From: Erwinia_E haradaeae_B
GTDB taxonomy: Bacteria; Pseudomonadota; Gammaproteobacteria; Enterobacterales; Enterobacteriaceae
DNA: 26,513 bases
Assembly: GCF_900698985.1 (NCBI RefSeq)
Contig: NZ_LR217731.1
Location: forward strand, 1-26,513
Reading direction: 5' to 3'
This document shows positions 25,189 through 26,513 of the stretch, in pieces. Position 1 is the first letter of the stretch. Each line of letters opens with the position of its first letter. The translations under genes were made by a program, and so were the position numbers. The notes below the pieces were generated by a model that did no database searches, was not told the DNA's origin, and saw only the letters and a list, made by a program, of their open reading frames with translations.

Positions 25189-26077
25189 TTTAAGCTTCTT
25201 TACTGCCTCTCAGGCTAAAACTCGGACGTCTAAAGCGCATTGTTATGTAAATAATCCATATCCATGCTATCGCCCGCCAAAAGAAAACGTAAAGCCTCCT
25301 CGTATAATTTATGCGATGCGTCAGGCAGCTCGTATGAACGCTCCTTCAAGACATCCAATTTGGCGAGTAGCACCTCGTTATCATCCTATTACTCACTCAG
25401 TACTGAATAATCAGCGAGCGATGAATTCGCATCGTGCTCGTGCAATTGACGCTATCATTGAATGTTTAGCGGCACATGTAAACATTGTGACTGGTAAGGT
25501 TTACATGTCTTTAGCGCAAATTTCTGATGCATGCGGTTTAACAACCTATAACACGGAAGGTAAACCCTGCTACAGCCGAACAAGTCGCGCTATAAATGAG
25601 CATCTTGAGGCTCTAGGAGCTATTTTTTGTGATCGGATATGGGACAAAACGACTGGTTCTTATATTCCAAATATGATATGGGTTACTAAATTATTTTTTG
25701 TTTTAATTGACTATGAGTATGGTAAATACCTATCTGCACAAAAACAGCAATTATCCTGGGAAAATCAAAAGTTACGGAAAGCAGGAGAAGGGCCAATTAC
25801 CTTAACTGAAGCACGTCGTCGGGCTAAGGCAGAGCATATTCGAAGAGCTTTTGTATATCGAACTCAAAAATTAGCATGGAATAAGCAATATCGCCGTGCT
25901 AGAAAATTAGAAGCCATGGATGAGAGGAAAGCCAGAGGGAGTATTCTCCAAGATCTAGTAAAAATTTACCGAGTAGAAGAGCTTGGTGCAATGGGGTATA
26001 TTGAGTTAAACCGGATGATTACACATCGCTATCATGCGATGTGTAAGCTTGCGAGTAGCACGTCGGGAACTGGATAA
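25169..26077 (+). CDS. repA: Plasmid replication initiator RepA (IncFII/IncB/IncL superfamily)
   Basis: Initiates plasmid replication by acting at the origin downstream. The product has up to 302 residues. Recognisable are the basic N-terminal NAPSRHPIWRVAPRYHP (57-73), the central winged-helix region RAIDAIIECLAAHVNIVTGK (91-110) with YMSLAQISDACGL (112-124) and TSRAINEHLEALGAI (138-152), GSYIPNMIWVT (163-173) and an Arg/Lys-rich segment (about 195-255), as in the RepA/RepZ family. The start is uncertain: GTG codons occur at 25169, 25178 and 25181. No ATG occurs before residue 50, and AGG at 25173 suits the GTG at 25181. Translation is probably coupled to the overlapping leader peptide. It is the only replication gene present, and its GC content is higher than that of the spacers. 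Confidence 0.93.
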   Translation: MQGVVDNLSFFTASQAKTRTSKAHCYVNNPYPCYRPPKENVKPPRIIYAMRQAARMNAPSRHPIWRVAPRYHPITHSVLNNQRAMNSHRARAIDAIIECLAAHVNIVTGKVYMSLAQISDACGLTTYNTEGKPCYSRTSRAINEHLEALGAIFCDRIWDKTTGSYIPNMIWVTKLFFVLIDYEYGKYLSAQKQQLSWENQKLRKAGEGPITLTEARRRAKAEHIRRAFVYRTQKLAWNKQYRRARKLEAMDERKARGSILQDLVKIYRVEELGAMGYIELNRMITHRYHAMCKLASSTSGTG

Positions 26078-26230
26078 TCTATAAACATAAAAAATTTATA
26101 CGCTAAATGCGTAGGCTTTCTCTTGCCCTTAATTATCCCACTGTTAAGTTTTTAGTCTATTTTTTTTAAAATTTTTTTTTTTTGGCATTAAATGCGCTGA
26201 AAGACTATTTTTTTATAGAAGAATTTTGAC

Positions 26231-26239
26231 TTATCCACA
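26231..26239 (+). promoter_or_regulatory. DnaA box
   Basis: TTATCCACA, the strongest-class DnaA-binding 9-mer, 154 bp after the repA stop codon. A perfect DnaA box in this location is a hallmark of IncFII/IncB-type origins. Confidence 0.85.
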
Positions 26240-26345
26240 TATTAATGCAAATGGTTTTTTTAGTTAAATGCACTTTAAGAAATAGATGCAATATATAAAA
26301 ATAATAAAAAAAATACAGAAAAAGAATTAATACAAGAAAGAAAAT

Positions 26346-26354
26346 TGTGCATAA
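26346..26354 (-). promoter_or_regulatory. Second DnaA box (opposite strand)
   Basis: The minus strand reads TTATGCACA, matching the TTATNCACA consensus exactly. Together with the box at 26231 it gives an inverted pair about 110 bp apart, flanking AT-rich sequence. Confidence 0.75.
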
Positions 26355-26513
26355 CTTTATCTTCAAAATAAAACTCTATTTTGACTTATAAAAAGGTATA
26401 TAAGTATCCTATTGTCTATGGATAAATATCATGCAGGAAGTAAATTAAATTAGAATAGAATCTAAAATCATTTGATTTAAAAACTAATAATCATGTTAAT
26501 TTTAAATTATTTA

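Larger units (their letters stand above)
26078..26440 (+). other. Origin-like region downstream of repA (CIS and ori)
   Basis: RepA-type plasmids have a transcription-blocking CIS element after repA, followed by the origin. Here a small TACGC/GCGTA hairpin (26099-26113) follows the gene. The motif TAAATGC occurs three times (26104, 26189, 26265) with a variant TAATGC at 26243. A perfect DnaA box TTATCCACA lies at 26231-26239, a second, TTATGCACA, on the minus strand at 26346-26354, and a one-mismatch box on the minus strand at 26418-26426. Long T and A tracts (26160-26180, 26300-26320) would ease unwinding. Location and motifs agree with an oriR; the exact start site cannot be given. Confidence 0.7.

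Noticed and set aside
1..26513. tRNA, rRNA or transposase remnants in the spacers
   Set aside because: None of the usual conserved sequences was seen by eye; a tRNAscan/Infernal run would be decisive.

Overview
The window looks like most or all of a roughly 26.5 kb plasmid from a genome-reduced gammaproteobacterial (Enterobacterales) insect endosymbiont. Four things point there. A single RepA of the IncFII/IncB/IncL superfamily lies near the right end, with an antisense-RNA leader before it and DnaA boxes after it. The coding sequences are close to Escherichia/Erwinia/Sodalis orthologues. Only about half of the window is coding, and the spacers are extremely AT-rich. There are no transposase, partition, transfer or toxin-antitoxin genes. 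From general knowledge, aphid co-symbionts such as 'Candidatus Erwinia haradaeae' acquired biotin and thiamine genes horizontally and fit this profile, but this assignment is an inference that was not tested. The two ends share no obvious overlap, so circularity is assumed, not shown.

Layout. 1-7.2 kb: thiE (minus), a pKM101-type secreted nuclease (plus), the small heat-shock gene ibpA (minus, with a clear sigma-32 promoter), apbE (plus) and gpmA (plus), separated by long AT-rich spacers. 10.2-14 kb: divergent bioB and bioA, followed by the nucleoside transporter nupC. 15.6-22.8 kb: a minus-strand thiamine block, thiC, gap, thiF-thiS-thiG-thiH, gap, thiD. 25-26.5 kb: the replicon, with an antisense RNA gene, a short leader peptide, repA and an origin-like region containing DnaA boxes.

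How the genes work together. ThiC, ThiD, ThiE, ThiF, ThiS, ThiG and ThiH together make thiamine phosphate from AIR, tyrosine, deoxyxylulose phosphate and cysteine sulfur. IscS, ThiI, Dxs and ThiL must come from elsewhere. BioA and BioB catalyse two of the last three biotin steps; BioD, the step between them, is not in the window. A B-vitamin supply role for the host and the main symbiont is the natural reading. gpmA, nupC, apbE and ibpA are normally chromosomal genes and seem to have been captured by the plasmid.

Most unusual signal: the antisense-RNA replication-control gene next to repA (hairpin plus opposing promoter, about 120 bp) occurs two more times, at about 4.15 kb and 9.52 kb, in the same orientation but without any repA beside it. 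Hairpin, loop, hairpin-to-promoter spacing and the -35 position are kept in all three copies while the DNA around the two orphans has decayed. This suggests either relics of fused replicons or orphan trans-acting copy-number RNAs kept by selection. At the repA copy, the hairpin loop is complementary to a site just before repA, as expected for a pseudoknot-activated IncB/IncI-alpha/IncL-type replicon.
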